From: Parcubacteria group bacterium Greene0714_7
GTDB taxonomy: Bacteria > Patescibacteria > Paceibacteria > UBA9973 > UBA2103
Assembly: GCA_007378985.1 (NCBI GenBank)
Contig: VMHB01000005.1
Location: forward strand, 1 to 64,000
Direction of reading: 5' to 3'
DNA: 64,000 nt
Positions within the stretch are counted from its first letter, which is position 1. Each line of letters opens with the position of its first letter. The position numbers were made by a program, and so were the translations under genes. Shown here in pieces: positions 39,942-47,037 of this stretch. The notes beneath the pieces were generated by a model. The model was not told the origin of the DNA. It ran no database searches and was given only the letters and a program-made list of their open reading frames with translations.

Positions 39942-40670
39942 TTATTTATTATCAAAGCCAAGAACAAAACGAATATCTCCCGAGTGGAAAAGGCGTACAT
40001 CTGGAATGCCATACTTCACCATTAAGAGTCGCTCCAAACCACCACCAAAGGCAAAGCCTTGTACCTTTTCTGGGTCGAGCCCGGCGTTTTTAAACACACT
40101 TGGATGGAGCATTCCTGCACCTGCCATTTCAAGCCACCTGCCTTCTTTCCCTTTCGGCTCGAACCAAACATCGATTTCAACAGATGGTTCGGTGAACGGA
40201 AAAAAGCTTGGGCGAAAACGCACTTTTGCACCTTCACCTAAATACTCTTTATAAAAACGATCGAAGGTACCTTTGAGATGTGCGAGTGTTATCTCTCCTC
40301 TTTGTGCGACAGCAAAGCCATCGAGCTGATAAAACTGCGCTTCATGAGTCATATCAGTTGCTTCATTGCGAAACACCTTCCCAGGATTGATGGTGCGCAT
40401 TGAAGTTGTTCCTGTCTTTGCCATTTGCTCTAAACAGCGAATAGTTACTGAGGTGTCGTGAGTGCGAAGTACAAACCCAGGGCGGTCTTTTATCCAAAAG
40501 GTATCCTGCATATCACGCGCAGGGTGATCAGCAGGCACATTGAGTGCGCTGAAGTTATGAAACTCATCTTCAAGCTCAGGACCGTACGCAATACTGAAAC
40601 CCATACGACCAAAAATATCCGCAATATCACGCACTGCAACTGAAATTGGGTGTAGGCGACCGACTGGCAT
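39942..40670 (-). CDS. pheS: Phenylalanyl-tRNA synthetase alpha subunit, short form
   Basis: The catalytic subunit of PheRS. Seen: it opens at GRLHPISVAVRDIADIFGRM, which is the start of the class II core, then DMQDTFWI, RTHDTSVTIRCLEQM (motif 2 region), FYQLDGFAV, PSVEIDVWF, and the motif 3 GFAFGGGLERLLMVKYGIPD. At 242 aa it lacks the ~80-100-residue N-terminal coiled coil that binds tRNA in the usual ~340-aa protein. The Met at 40670 is chosen: a TATACT lies 9 nt upstream, at the edge of hairpin family E. PheT follows after 3 nt. Confidence 0.95.
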   Translation of the reverse strand: MPVGRLHPISVAVRDIADIFGRMGFSIAYGPELEDEFHNFSALNVPADHPARDMQDTFWIKDRPGFVLRTHDTSVTIRCLEQMAKTGTTSMRTINPGKVFRNEATDMTHEAQFYQLDGFAVAQRGEITLAHLKGTFDRFYKEYLGEGAKVRFRPSFFPFTEPSVEIDVWFEPKGKEGRWLEMAGAGMLHPSVFKNAGLDPEKVQGFAFGGGLERLLMVKYGIPDVRLFHSGDIRFVLGFDNK

Positions 40671-40680
40671 ATAGAGAAGA

Positions 40681-40725
40681 GTATACCCCCACACCTTTTA
40701 ATTCTGAAAAGGTGTGGGGGTATAC
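40681..40725 (-). promoter_or_regulatory. Hairpin E with outward -10 box, upstream of pheS
   Basis: A 19-bp stem, GTATACCCCCACACCTTTT with its complement, around a 7-nt loop. On the minus strand its end reads GGGGGTATACTCTTCTCTA then TATG, giving a TATACT 9 nt before the pheS ATG. The same unit lies before the PEGA gene (41746-41790). Confidence 0.65.
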
Positions 40726-40779
40726 CCCGTGAGGTAAATCATTTAAACACTACTCGCCTCCTAGGGTTTACAGTACCAA

Positions 40780-40831
40780 AAAGACTGTATAGTATAATTT
40801 AACGATCGTTAAATTATACTATACAGTCTTT
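40780..40831. repeat. Palindrome family A, copy 3
   Basis: A perfect 52-nt palindrome: AAAGACTGTATAGTATAATT then TAACGA and the mirror image. It lies about 50 nt past the PEGA gene stop and upstream of hairpin E/pheS. The short gap contains nothing else I recognise. Confidence 0.8.
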
Positions 40832-40880
40832 ACATGCTACGTGTGGCGATAGTGCGTGTTATTGCGTTCAACTTATGGCA

Positions 40881-41735
40881 CTAAAAGCCTGAGATATCGT
40901 AGAAGGCCGACCCGTCCTTCACAATCAAAGCACCATTCACAATCCGAAACTGAGCCCCTGGTCTACTGTAGAGAGGGACAACGAGAGGAACCGGGCGAAC
41001 ATCATTTTCTGCAAGAAAGATTCCAGATTCTTTTGTTGAATACACTACGCCACCTGCAAAAAATTGTGCATGAGTGGTTGTCTCTCTACCTTTTTCAATA
41101 AAAAATTCCTGAACACAAGAAGAGGGTTTAATACAAAATGAGCTCGGTACAGACTGCGGATCCTTCATCCATCTCACAATAAGATTGCCATCCTCGATAT
41201 ACAGTTCCGCCCCAGCACGAGTGTCAACTGGCGTCGATGTCGCCATACCTCCCTGAGTTGGCGCAGAAACTATTTTACGTGCAAAAGCTTTTACGAATGT
41301 ATTATATTCATTCTTTGAAACAGCCCGAGTTGTCGATGCAGTATCCCCTTCTCGTATTTCAATCTCACGAATCAAAGTCGATTGAGGAACAAGGAAAGCA
41401 AAAACATCGGTGACGATACGTGCCTCTACAGTCAACTTCTTTACCCAAGGATAGTATCCTTCACGAGATACCTGCACAGCATAGGTTCCAGCAATAAGGT
41501 TGTCAGTATAAAACGAACGAGTAAAAAGACTGCTCACACCCTCCTCCTTTCCATTAATGAAAACGCTCGCATCAGATAATGGCACAGAAACATACACTCC
41601 CCCAGTTTCAACAAAAGAAAGCCCGTTAAAACGGTATCCAGATGCATAAAAAACAGCGACGGGTACGGTGAAAAGAAAAGCGGTGATGGAAACAGCAAGA
41701 TATATGAAGCGTGTTCGGCGCGAAAGAGGTTTCAT
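40881..41735 (-). CDS. PEGA-domain membrane protein, 284 aa
   Basis: A membrane-anchored protein, probably facing outward. Seen: a basic start (MKPLSRRTRF), one span YLAVSITAFLFTVPVAVFYA, then a PEGA domain (VYVSVPLSDASVFINGKEEG to LIAGTYAVQVSREGYYPWVK). A beta-rich C-terminal part follows with two Cys near SFCIKPSSCVQEFF. PEGA domains are short surface beta-sandwich modules. The function is unknown. The start is set by the promoter-bearing hairpin E just upstream (TATACT 9 nt before the ATG). It lies after the glycosyltransferase gene. Confidence 0.8.
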   Translation of the reverse strand: MKPLSRRTRFIYLAVSITAFLFTVPVAVFYASGYRFNGLSFVETGGVYVSVPLSDASVFINGKEEGVSSLFTRSFYTDNLIAGTYAVQVSREGYYPWVKKLTVEARIVTDVFAFLVPQSTLIREIEIREGDTASTTRAVSKNEYNTFVKAFARKIVSAPTQGGMATSTPVDTRAGAELYIEDGNLIVRWMKDPQSVPSSFCIKPSSCVQEFFIEKGRETTTHAQFFAGGVVYSTKESGIFLAENDVRPVPLVVPLYSRPGAQFRIVNGALIVKDGSAFYDISGF

Positions 41736-41745
41736 GTAGAGAATA

Positions 41746-41790
41746 GTATACCCCCACACCTTTTCAGAATGAAAAGGTGTGGGGGTATAC
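41746..41790 (-). promoter_or_regulatory. Hairpin E with outward -10 box, upstream of the PEGA gene
   Basis: The same 19-bp stem as at 40681-40725 with a different loop, and the same TATACT(A)TTCTCTA leader before the ATG. It also lies 11 nt past the glycosyltransferase stop and could end that transcript. Confidence 0.65.
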
Positions 41791-41801
41791 CCCGTGAGAT
41801 G

Positions 41802-43364
41802 TTAGTTTTTTTGCACGACAGGCTGTGTGCGTCTATTTTTTGGTGTCACCCAAAAACCAAGATATTTCCCAAACAAAAGTCGGACCTGCGCATCAAGACC
41901 AGGTATCGCACTGAAAATAACCATAGTGAACGGAACAAGAATCCACTGGAGCGCCATAGTGATACTTCGGCGCCACGAGTACTCGTGTGGGCGCTGTGGA
42001 ACTAAATACATAAAGAAAATTGAAGATGCTACGAGACCCGACATCGCAAGCGTCAAAAACCATGTGGCAACAATAGGAAGATTATATGAAAGCACCGTTG
42101 CGTTGAAAGTATGACCTCCAATAAAGAGCGGTAGCCATCCCACAGCAAAGAGAATTAATGGGTGTGTCGCTAAAGACCAGAACCCTTCAATTTGTATAAA
42201 CGATAAACGCCACTTTTTCGAAAACGAAATACGCGGATTGTGCATGAAATTAAAAAGCATATACGCTATATTTTCTGCGCCGTATGACCAACGACGATGT
42301 TGCTTGTACAGACTACCCACGGTACTAAGCCAACTCTGCGACACATTTGCATCCATAGACACCGGATACGACATAGGCACGACACGATAATTACCGTCGT
42401 AATGCATGAAAAGATTAAAGAAAATTCGAGAATCTTCTGATACCACATTCTTCTGCCAATATCCGACATCAACAAGTGCACGCATGGAGACAGCGTGCGA
42501 GGAAAATGTCGTAAGACGTTCAGGCATCTCCTGCTGAATCATTTGCCAGAAAGTTGAGGAATACGCGAGCACCCTTGAAAGAATTGGTGCATTCCAAATA
42601 TTATTATTATAGAGAGGTACTGGCTGAAACGAAGCGTGAAGTGCATCATCCTCGGTAAGAAAGTACCAAGTAAGGCATGCAAAATAATCTGGATAGATTA
42701 CAGTGTCGACATCAAATGCTGATACCAGTGTTTTTTCATAACTAATCCCACGCGCATCTAAAATTCGCTCCTTTGCTTCTTTGGCAGCGTACGCAATGTT
42801 TGAGCCCTTTCCAGGAAGCTCACCTAGGGTATTTGGTGGGTGCACTGTAACAATCACATCAGCAAAGTGGTCTTTAAATTCTTTTTGCAAACGAAGTGCT
42901 GTGCTCTTAGCGTCGGCACCAGCACGTTCTTCCGAAGCAATAACAATCGCAATTTGTTCTTTCGGGAAACGTGACTTTTGCAAGGCAGAAATACTTTCAG
43001 CAAGGACTTCATATGGCTCGTTGGCAAAAGGGAAAATTACGAGATGTAAAATATCCTGATATTTAAGGTTCAAGAGGCGTGCTTGCCAATCAAGTTCCAT
43101 GTTATGACGAAGTCGCTTGAAGTTGTGCCATAAATGAACCGAAAGAAAAATAGTCTTAAAAACCCAGTACCCTGAGAAAAGAATAGTGAAATAGGCAGCG
43201 AGTGCAGGAGCAAAAAATGAAAGCGCCACTAAACCAAAGAGTGTTCCGAAGGAGAGGAGTCCTGGCAGTATTTCAAAAACACGGTACAAAGTTCGATTTT
43301 TACCAGTAAGGTCAGAAGCTCTACCTACATGTAGATATGGATTTTTTTCTAAGGAGTTTTCCAT
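41802..43364 (-). CDS. Membrane family 2 glycosyltransferase (cellulose-synthase-like)
   Basis: A processive-type glycosyltransferase of the inner membrane, building or exporting a polysaccharide. Seen: two N-terminal spans (GLLSFGTLFGLVALSFFAPA, then LAAYFTILFSGYWVF), the cytoplasmic GT-A domain with VIFPFANEPYEVLAESISAL, DxD as SAFDVDTVIYPDYF, a third motif DAL..FQPVPLYNNN, and the QxxRW motif in LYKQHRRWSYGAE. Then four C-terminal spans. Length 520 aa. The sugar and product are unknown. The start at 43364 (MENSLEKNPYLH) avoids overlapping the upstream AICAR transformylase gene, which it follows by about 25 nt. Confidence 0.88.
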   Translation of the reverse strand: MENSLEKNPYLHVGRASDLTGKNRTLYRVFEILPGLLSFGTLFGLVALSFFAPALAAYFTILFSGYWVFKTIFLSVHLWHNFKRLRHNMELDWQARLLNLKYQDILHLVIFPFANEPYEVLAESISALQKSRFPKEQIAIVIASEERAGADAKSTALRLQKEFKDHFADVIVTVHPPNTLGELPGKGSNIAYAAKEAKERILDARGISYEKTLVSAFDVDTVIYPDYFACLTWYFLTEDDALHASFQPVPLYNNNIWNAPILSRVLAYSSTFWQMIQQEMPERLTTFSSHAVSMRALVDVGYWQKNVVSEDSRIFFNLFMHYDGNYRVVPMSYPVSMDANVSQSWLSTVGSLYKQHRRWSYGAENIAYMLFNFMHNPRISFSKKWRLSFIQIEGFWSLATHPLILFAVGWLPLFIGGHTFNATVLSYNLPIVATWFLTLAMSGLVASSIFFMYLVPQRPHEYSWRRSITMALQWILVPFTMVIFSAIPGLDAQVRLLFGKYLGFWVTPKNRRTQPVVQKN

Positions 43365-43389
43365 ATGGTGAATGAGTACAAGAAAATCT

Positions 43390-44352
43390 TTAGTGGCGAA
43401 ATGCCCGAACACCAGTGAGCGCCATAGCTACACCACTGTCGTTACATGCTTGAATAGATTCTTGGTCACGGATAGAACCACCTGGCTGAATAATTGCCGA
43501 TACACCTGCATTAATTAAAACATCCGTTGCATCACGAAATGGGAAAAACGCATCGGATGCAACTAGAGCCCCCTTCATCCGCTCCCCTGCTTTTGTAACG
43601 CAGAGTTCTGCACAACGCTTTCTATCTTGTTGACCAACCCCTGAAGCAATTAATGTTTTATTTTTTACTGCAACAACAGTGTTTGATTTTGAGCTCCGAC
43701 AAATTGCCCACGCAAAAAGAAGATCATTTAATTCCTCCGGCGCAAGTTTTTTATCCGTTACTGTCTTTAGTTGCTCTACAGAAAATAGAGCAGTATCCGC
43801 ATCCTCAACAAGCATTCCTCCGCGAATTTTATGCATTGCTTTTGCAGTGGCAGGTAGAGGATTTTTCAGTGCTTCATTGGTAAGAATTCGCAGATTCGGC
43901 TTCTTTGCAAAAACAACAAGCGCTTCAGGAGTCGCGGAAGGTGCCATAAGTATCTCAAAAAAATTCTCAATCATTTTCTCTGCCAATGATGCGTCCACTT
44001 CTCTGTTGACCGCCATGATGCCACCAAATGCGGCGAGTGGGTCACCGTCGTACCATGCAGCCTTGTACGCATCAGTAAGATTCTCTCGAAGCGCTGCTCC
44101 GCAAGGGTTTGTATGTTTTACGATGACGCACCCAGCTTCAACACTGCCTAAATGTGAGAGTGCAAAAAGCGCTCCGTCCATATCAAGATAGTTGTTATAG
44201 GAAAGCTCTTTACCTTGAAGCACCTTGAAGTTCTGAATTGCCAATGGATCAACGCTCTCAGAATCGATTTCATAAAACCAACCCTCTTGATGAGGGTTCT
44301 CGCCATAACGAAGCTTTGTACTTTTACCAAACTTTAGGAAATCGTCTTCCAT
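43390..44352 (-). CDS. purH: AICAR transformylase (PurH C-terminal domain only)
   Basis: It transfers a formyl group from 10-formyl-THF to AICAR, the penultimate purine step. Seen: KLRYGENPHQEGWFY, LSYNNYLDMDGA, VKHTNPCGAA (the active-site Lys-His), MAVNREVDASL, and the C-terminal PFRDATDVLINAGVSAIIQP then GGSIRDQESIQACND. The normal bifunctional PurH is ~520 aa with an N-terminal MGS-like IMP cyclohydrolase; that ~190-residue half is missing. The TATAAT 6 nt before the ATG shows this is an intended start rather than a 5' truncation. The cyclohydrolase activity must come from elsewhere or be absent. Confidence 0.9.
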   Translation of the reverse strand: MEDDFLKFGKSTKLRYGENPHQEGWFYEIDSESVDPLAIQNFKVLQGKELSYNNYLDMDGALFALSHLGSVEAGCVIVKHTNPCGAALRENLTDAYKAAWYDGDPLAAFGGIMAVNREVDASLAEKMIENFFEILMAPSATPEALVVFAKKPNLRILTNEALKNPLPATAKAMHKIRGGMLVEDADTALFSVEQLKTVTDKKLAPEELNDLLFAWAICRSSKSNTVVAVKNKTLIASGVGQQDRKRCAELCVTKAGERMKGALVASDAFFPFRDATDVLINAGVSAIIQPGGSIRDQESIQACNDSGVAMALTGVRAFRH

Positions 44353-44358
44353 GCAAGC

Positions 44359-44364
44359 ATTATA
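44359..44364 (-). promoter_or_regulatory. -10 box for the AICAR transformylase gene (leaderless)
   Basis: Perfect TATAAT on the minus strand, 6 nt before the ATG at 44352. Confidence 0.65.
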
Positions 44365-44484
44365 CCTATTTTAGTCTGAAATACAGACTCCACTTTATTA
44401 TAATATTTCTGAACATTTTCTTCCTCAAAACTTCCCCTTACCCTCCCGATTACAAATAGCACTAAACAATATAAGAATGTTAAT

Positions 44485-44504
44485 ATATACGATATATCGT
44501 ATAT
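44485..44504. promoter_or_regulatory. Palindrome family C over the start of the TrpR-like gene
   Basis: Perfect 20-bp palindrome (ATATACGATATATCGTATAT) whose last two bases are the AT of the start codon (44503-44505). It overlaps any promoter in this position, as an autoregulatory operator would. Confidence 0.65.
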
Positions 44505-44922
44505 GCCACATATATCCAAGCATCGACTGACACAAGAAACAAAGCAAGAACTTGAAGACCGGGTATTTGCATTCCTTTTCGATACACAAATGAGAGATCG
44601 TAAGAAGATATTCCGTGAACTTTTCACTCGAACGGAACGCACCATGATTGCAAAACGACTCACATTAATCTTTCTTATCTCACAAGAACTCCCGCCATAC
44701 AGCATTAGTCGTGTTCTCAAGATGAGCCCATCTTCCGTTGCTCGTTTTCAAAAAGCCTTGAACAAGGGCGAATACGCTGCCACTTCATTATGGCTGAAGC
44801 CAAAAGGTATACGAGGGCAATTTCTATCTTTCTTCGACGATGTTGCTGATGTGCTTTTCAGTGGCAAGCGCAAATCAATAGCGCAGATTCTTAAAGATAA
44901 TGAAGCGAGGGGTACATTCTAA
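44503..44922 (+). CDS. TrpR/YerC-family DNA-binding regulator
   Basis: A small helical transcription regulator. Seen: LEDRVFAFLFDTQMRDRKKI, then FRELFTRTERTMIAKRLTLI, and the helix-turn-helix PYSISRVLKMSPSSVARFQK (residues ~65-85), which matches the layout of the Trp repressor/YerC-YecD family. A C-terminal ~45 residues follow (WLKPKGIRGQFLSFFDDVAD). Length 139 aa, longer than the ~100 of TrpR/YerC. The ligand is unknown, and no tryptophan genes are nearby. The gene is bracketed by two copies of the same 20-bp palindrome, one over the start and one over the stop, and a third lies 21 kb away at 23770. This suggests it binds these sites. Confidence 0.8.
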   Translation: MPHISKHRLTQETKQELEDRVFAFLFDTQMRDRKKIFRELFTRTERTMIAKRLTLIFLISQELPPYSISRVLKMSPSSVARFQKALNKGEYAATSLWLKPKGIRGQFLSFFDDVADVLFSGKRKSIAQILKDNEARGTF

Positions 44923-44953
44923 ATATATACGATATATCGTATATATTTAGAAT
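44916..44953. repeat. Palindrome family C over the stop of the TrpR-like gene
   Basis: A perfect 38-nt palindrome, ATTCTAAATATATACGATA plus its mirror image. It contains the stop codon (44920-44922) and the same 20-bp core as the start-site copy. Confidence 0.75.
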
Positions 44954-44985
44954 ACGAGAGAAACGGTACATCAAGTCACTGAAAT

Positions 44986-45015
44986 AAAAAAGGGCTACCT
45001 CCCGGATTCGAGCCC
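44986..45015 (-). terminator. Probable terminator after tRNA-Thr
   Basis: On the minus strand GGGCT...AGCCC (5 bp, preceded by further G/C) is followed by six T. The stretch 45018-45040 adds a second hairpin, GTAGT-A-GACG with CGTC-ACTAC. Confidence 0.5.
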
Positions 45016-45080
45016 CAGTAGTAGACGCTGACGTCACTACGGGGCAGGCTAAGGACCTTCTATCTTATTTTTCTACTGAG

Positions 45081-45153
45081 AGCCGCCTCCCAGATTCGAA
45101 CTGGGGACCTTCACTTTACAAAAGTGTTGCTCTACCAACTGAGCTAAGGCGGC
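45081..45153 (-). tRNA. tRNA-Thr (anticodon UGU)
   Basis: 73 nt. Acceptor arms GCCGCCT and AGGCGGC pair fully. D arm GCTC AGTTGGTA GAGC; anticodon loop TTTGTAA, giving UGU; T arm CCCAG TTCGAAT CTGGG. One A-A mismatch closes the outer anticodon stem. The discriminator is T, and no CCA is encoded. Confidence 0.92.
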
Positions 45154-45163
45154 AATGGTACTA

Positions 45164-45568
45164 CTATACAGACTTTTCTTGTCCTGTGCCATCTCCTGAC
45201 ACTGTGTCAGGTTTTTCAGGTACGATAGTTTGAAGAAATGGTGAAACTTCTTTCTTGTTAGTATTCGATGCCGACATACGCATTCGATATGAAATACGTG
45301 TCAGAGGTCTCTCAACTGCACGGAGCGTAGCGACGAGCAACAGTACGAACTGGTGAACAGTATGTTGTAAAAATGCAAAAAATTGTATGCGGTACTTCTG
45401 GGGAATACTTCCCGTGACAGCACTCCGATAGACTTCAACCACCTGCATATCGACACCCTCTCGCGCTCTTGCCCACATCCGAATACCTCGTTTCTCCTCC
45501 CACATTCGAAATATAACAAATGCACTCAAAAAAATAAGAGCGACTACAAATGTATATACAGCAAACAT
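45164..45568 (-). CDS. Hypothetical membrane protein after tsf, 134 aa
   Basis: Unrecognised. One N-terminal span, MFAVYTFVVALIFLSAFVIF, then a basic segment (RMWEEKRGIRMWARAREG). A second hydrophobic helix FLQHTVHQFVLLLVATLRAV lies near residue 95, and the tail is polar with PEKPDTVSGDGTGQEKSV. It starts 2 nt after the tsf stop, so it is the last gene of the rpsB-tsf transcript. Confidence 0.65.
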   Translation of the reverse strand: MFAVYTFVVALIFLSAFVIFRMWEEKRGIRMWARAREGVDMQVVEVYRSAVTGSIPQKYRIQFFAFLQHTVHQFVLLLVATLRAVERPLTRISYRMRMSASNTNKKEVSPFLQTIVPEKPDTVSGDGTGQEKSV

Positions 45569-45570
45569 AC

Positions 45571-46155
45571 TTACTTAGTTGAAAATCGTATAAAACGATC
45601 AATATCAACACGCTCACCAAATTTCTGAGTTGCTCCGTCAATAAGGTTTTGAATAGTTTTTTCAGGATCCTTAATGTATACCTGTTCCATAAGAACCATA
45701 TTTTTCAAATACGCATCCACTTTCCCCGCAAGAATAGTTTCTTTTAAATTCTCCGGCTTTCCTTCTACCTCTTTCAAGAACAATGTCTTAATTTCTTCGA
45801 GTTTCTCAGTAGAAATTTCTTCTCGTCGAACATACTGTGGGTTTGAGGCTGCAACATGGAGAGCAATATCTCGAGCAAGAGCAACAAATTCGTCATTCTT
45901 AGCTACAAAGTCAGTCTCGGAACGAAGGATTACCATCGATCCAATTTCTTTGTTCGAGTGCACATATGAAGAAACAATACCTGCCGCAAGCACTCGGTCT
46001 CCTTTCTTCAGAGCAAGTGCGCCACTTTTTTTAGAAAGAATCATTAATGCCTTTTCTTTATTGCCACCTGCTTCTACAAGTGCAGCTTTGCATTGCATCA
46101 CCGATATTCCAGTCTCCTCACGAAGCGCTTTCACCATCTCTGAAGTAATTTCCAT
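45571..46155 (-). CDS. tsf: Elongation factor Ts
   Basis: Guanine-nucleotide exchange factor for EF-Tu. Seen: the N-terminal UBA-like domain VKALREETGISVMQCKAALV then EAGGNKEKAL, the TDFVAKN motif in SETDFVAKNDEF (contacts EF-Tu), and a single C-terminal core subdomain ending VDIDRFIRFS. Length 194 aa, matching short EF-Ts forms (about 200 aa) rather than the 283-aa E. coli type. It follows rpsB by 53 nt in the usual order. Confidence 0.96.
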   Translation of the reverse strand: MEITSEMVKALREETGISVMQCKAALVEAGGNKEKALMILSKKSGALALKKGDRVLAAGIVSSYVHSNKEIGSMVILRSETDFVAKNDEFVALARDIALHVAASNPQYVRREEISTEKLEEIKTLFLKEVEGKPENLKETILAGKVDAYLKNMVLMEQVYIKDPEKTIQNLIDGATQKFGERVDIDRFIRFSTK

Positions 46156-46208
46156 ATTTGATATATGACTATAAATTAAAAGTCACCAGACACTTCACTC
46201 TTTCGTTT

Positions 46209-46949
46209 TTAACCTTTCACTGCAACTGTAGCCTCTTCTGTAGGAAGAACTCTTCCTTTCGTTCCTTCACGGTAGCCTTCAACGATTTGTGCAAGGAAAA
46301 ATGAGACAGCCTCTTTTGATGCGTCGTTACCGACAATTGGGTATTGAACTGCAGAAAAATCGCAATCAGAATTCATAATGCCCACAACAGGAATACCTAA
46401 TGTTGCTGCTTCAGAAACCGCAATAGATTCAGCGCGTGTATCAACAATAACAAGTGCATCAGGAAGTCTCTCCATGCTGTTTAATCCAAGGAAATTCTCC
46501 TCAAGGCGATTAATTTCACGATCAAAAAGAACTCGCTCTTTCTTAGTGTATTTTTTTGCTGAAGCTCCCGTATCGCGTTCACCAATAAGTTCCTGCATGT
46601 GCTTTATGCGACGCTTGATTTCATTAAAATTGGTGAGTGTGCCACCGAGCCAACGACCAGCAACATACGGCATTCCGAGAGCCTCGGCAGTCTCCTTTAC
46701 CAACTGTTTCATTTCAGGCTTTCCACCAACAAAAAGAACCGTCTTACCATGAGCACCAAGACCTCGCACAAAAGTAAGTGCTGTCTCAAGAATAGGAGCA
46801 GTTTTGGTAAGATCTAAAATGTCAGTCTTATTCTTTGAGCCATATACGAGCGACTTCATTGTTGCGTGGCGACGCGAACGGGAAAAACCAAAATGAGCCC
46901 CTACCTTAAAAAGGGCTTCGACGAGCGGAGAATCAGTATTCTGTGACAT
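46209..46949 (-). CDS. rpsB: 30S ribosomal protein uS2
   Basis: A 30S protein on the back of the small subunit. Seen: ALFKVGAHFGFSRSRRHATM, the KTVLFVGGKPEMKQLV strand, YVAGRWLGGTLTNFNEIKRR, the coiled-coil MERLPDALVIVDT, and GIPVVGIMNSDCDFSAVQYP near 175-195. Length 246 aa. The first gene of the rpsB-tsf unit. TAGAGT ends 7 nt before its ATG. Confidence 0.97.
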   Translation of the reverse strand: MSQNTDSPLVEALFKVGAHFGFSRSRRHATMKSLVYGSKNKTDILDLTKTAPILETALTFVRGLGAHGKTVLFVGGKPEMKQLVKETAEALGMPYVAGRWLGGTLTNFNEIKRRIKHMQELIGERDTGASAKKYTKKERVLFDREINRLEENFLGLNSMERLPDALVIVDTRAESIAVSEAATLGIPVVGIMNSDCDFSAVQYPIVGNDASKEAVSFFLAQIVEGYREGTKGRVLPTEEATVAVKG

Positions 46950-46956
46950 GCGGATT

Positions 46957-46962
46957 ACTCTA
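46957..46962 (-). promoter_or_regulatory. -10 box for rpsB (leaderless)
   Basis: TAGAGT on the minus strand, 7 nt before the rpsB ATG. Confidence 0.45.
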
Positions 46963-46979
46963 ACACAGAGAAAACGGCT

Positions 46980-47035
46980 ACTAGGTTATAGGTTTTAAAT
47001 TCAAGCTAGAAGCTAGCACCTAGAACCTAGTACCT
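46980..47035. repeat. Heptanucleotide repeat tract
   Basis: 7-nt units GGTTATA, GGTTTTA, then GCTAGAA, GCTAGCA, CCTAGAA, CCTAGTA; the two halves are of opposite polarity. It lies between prfA and rpsB and reaches the prfA stop. Confidence 0.6.
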
Positions 47036-47037
47036 TC

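Noticed and set aside
39526..40254. A long plus-strand frame (242 codons) opposite pheT and pheS
   Set aside because: It is a pure antisense of two well-supported genes and its translation is Ser/Arg/Pro-rich without any motif.
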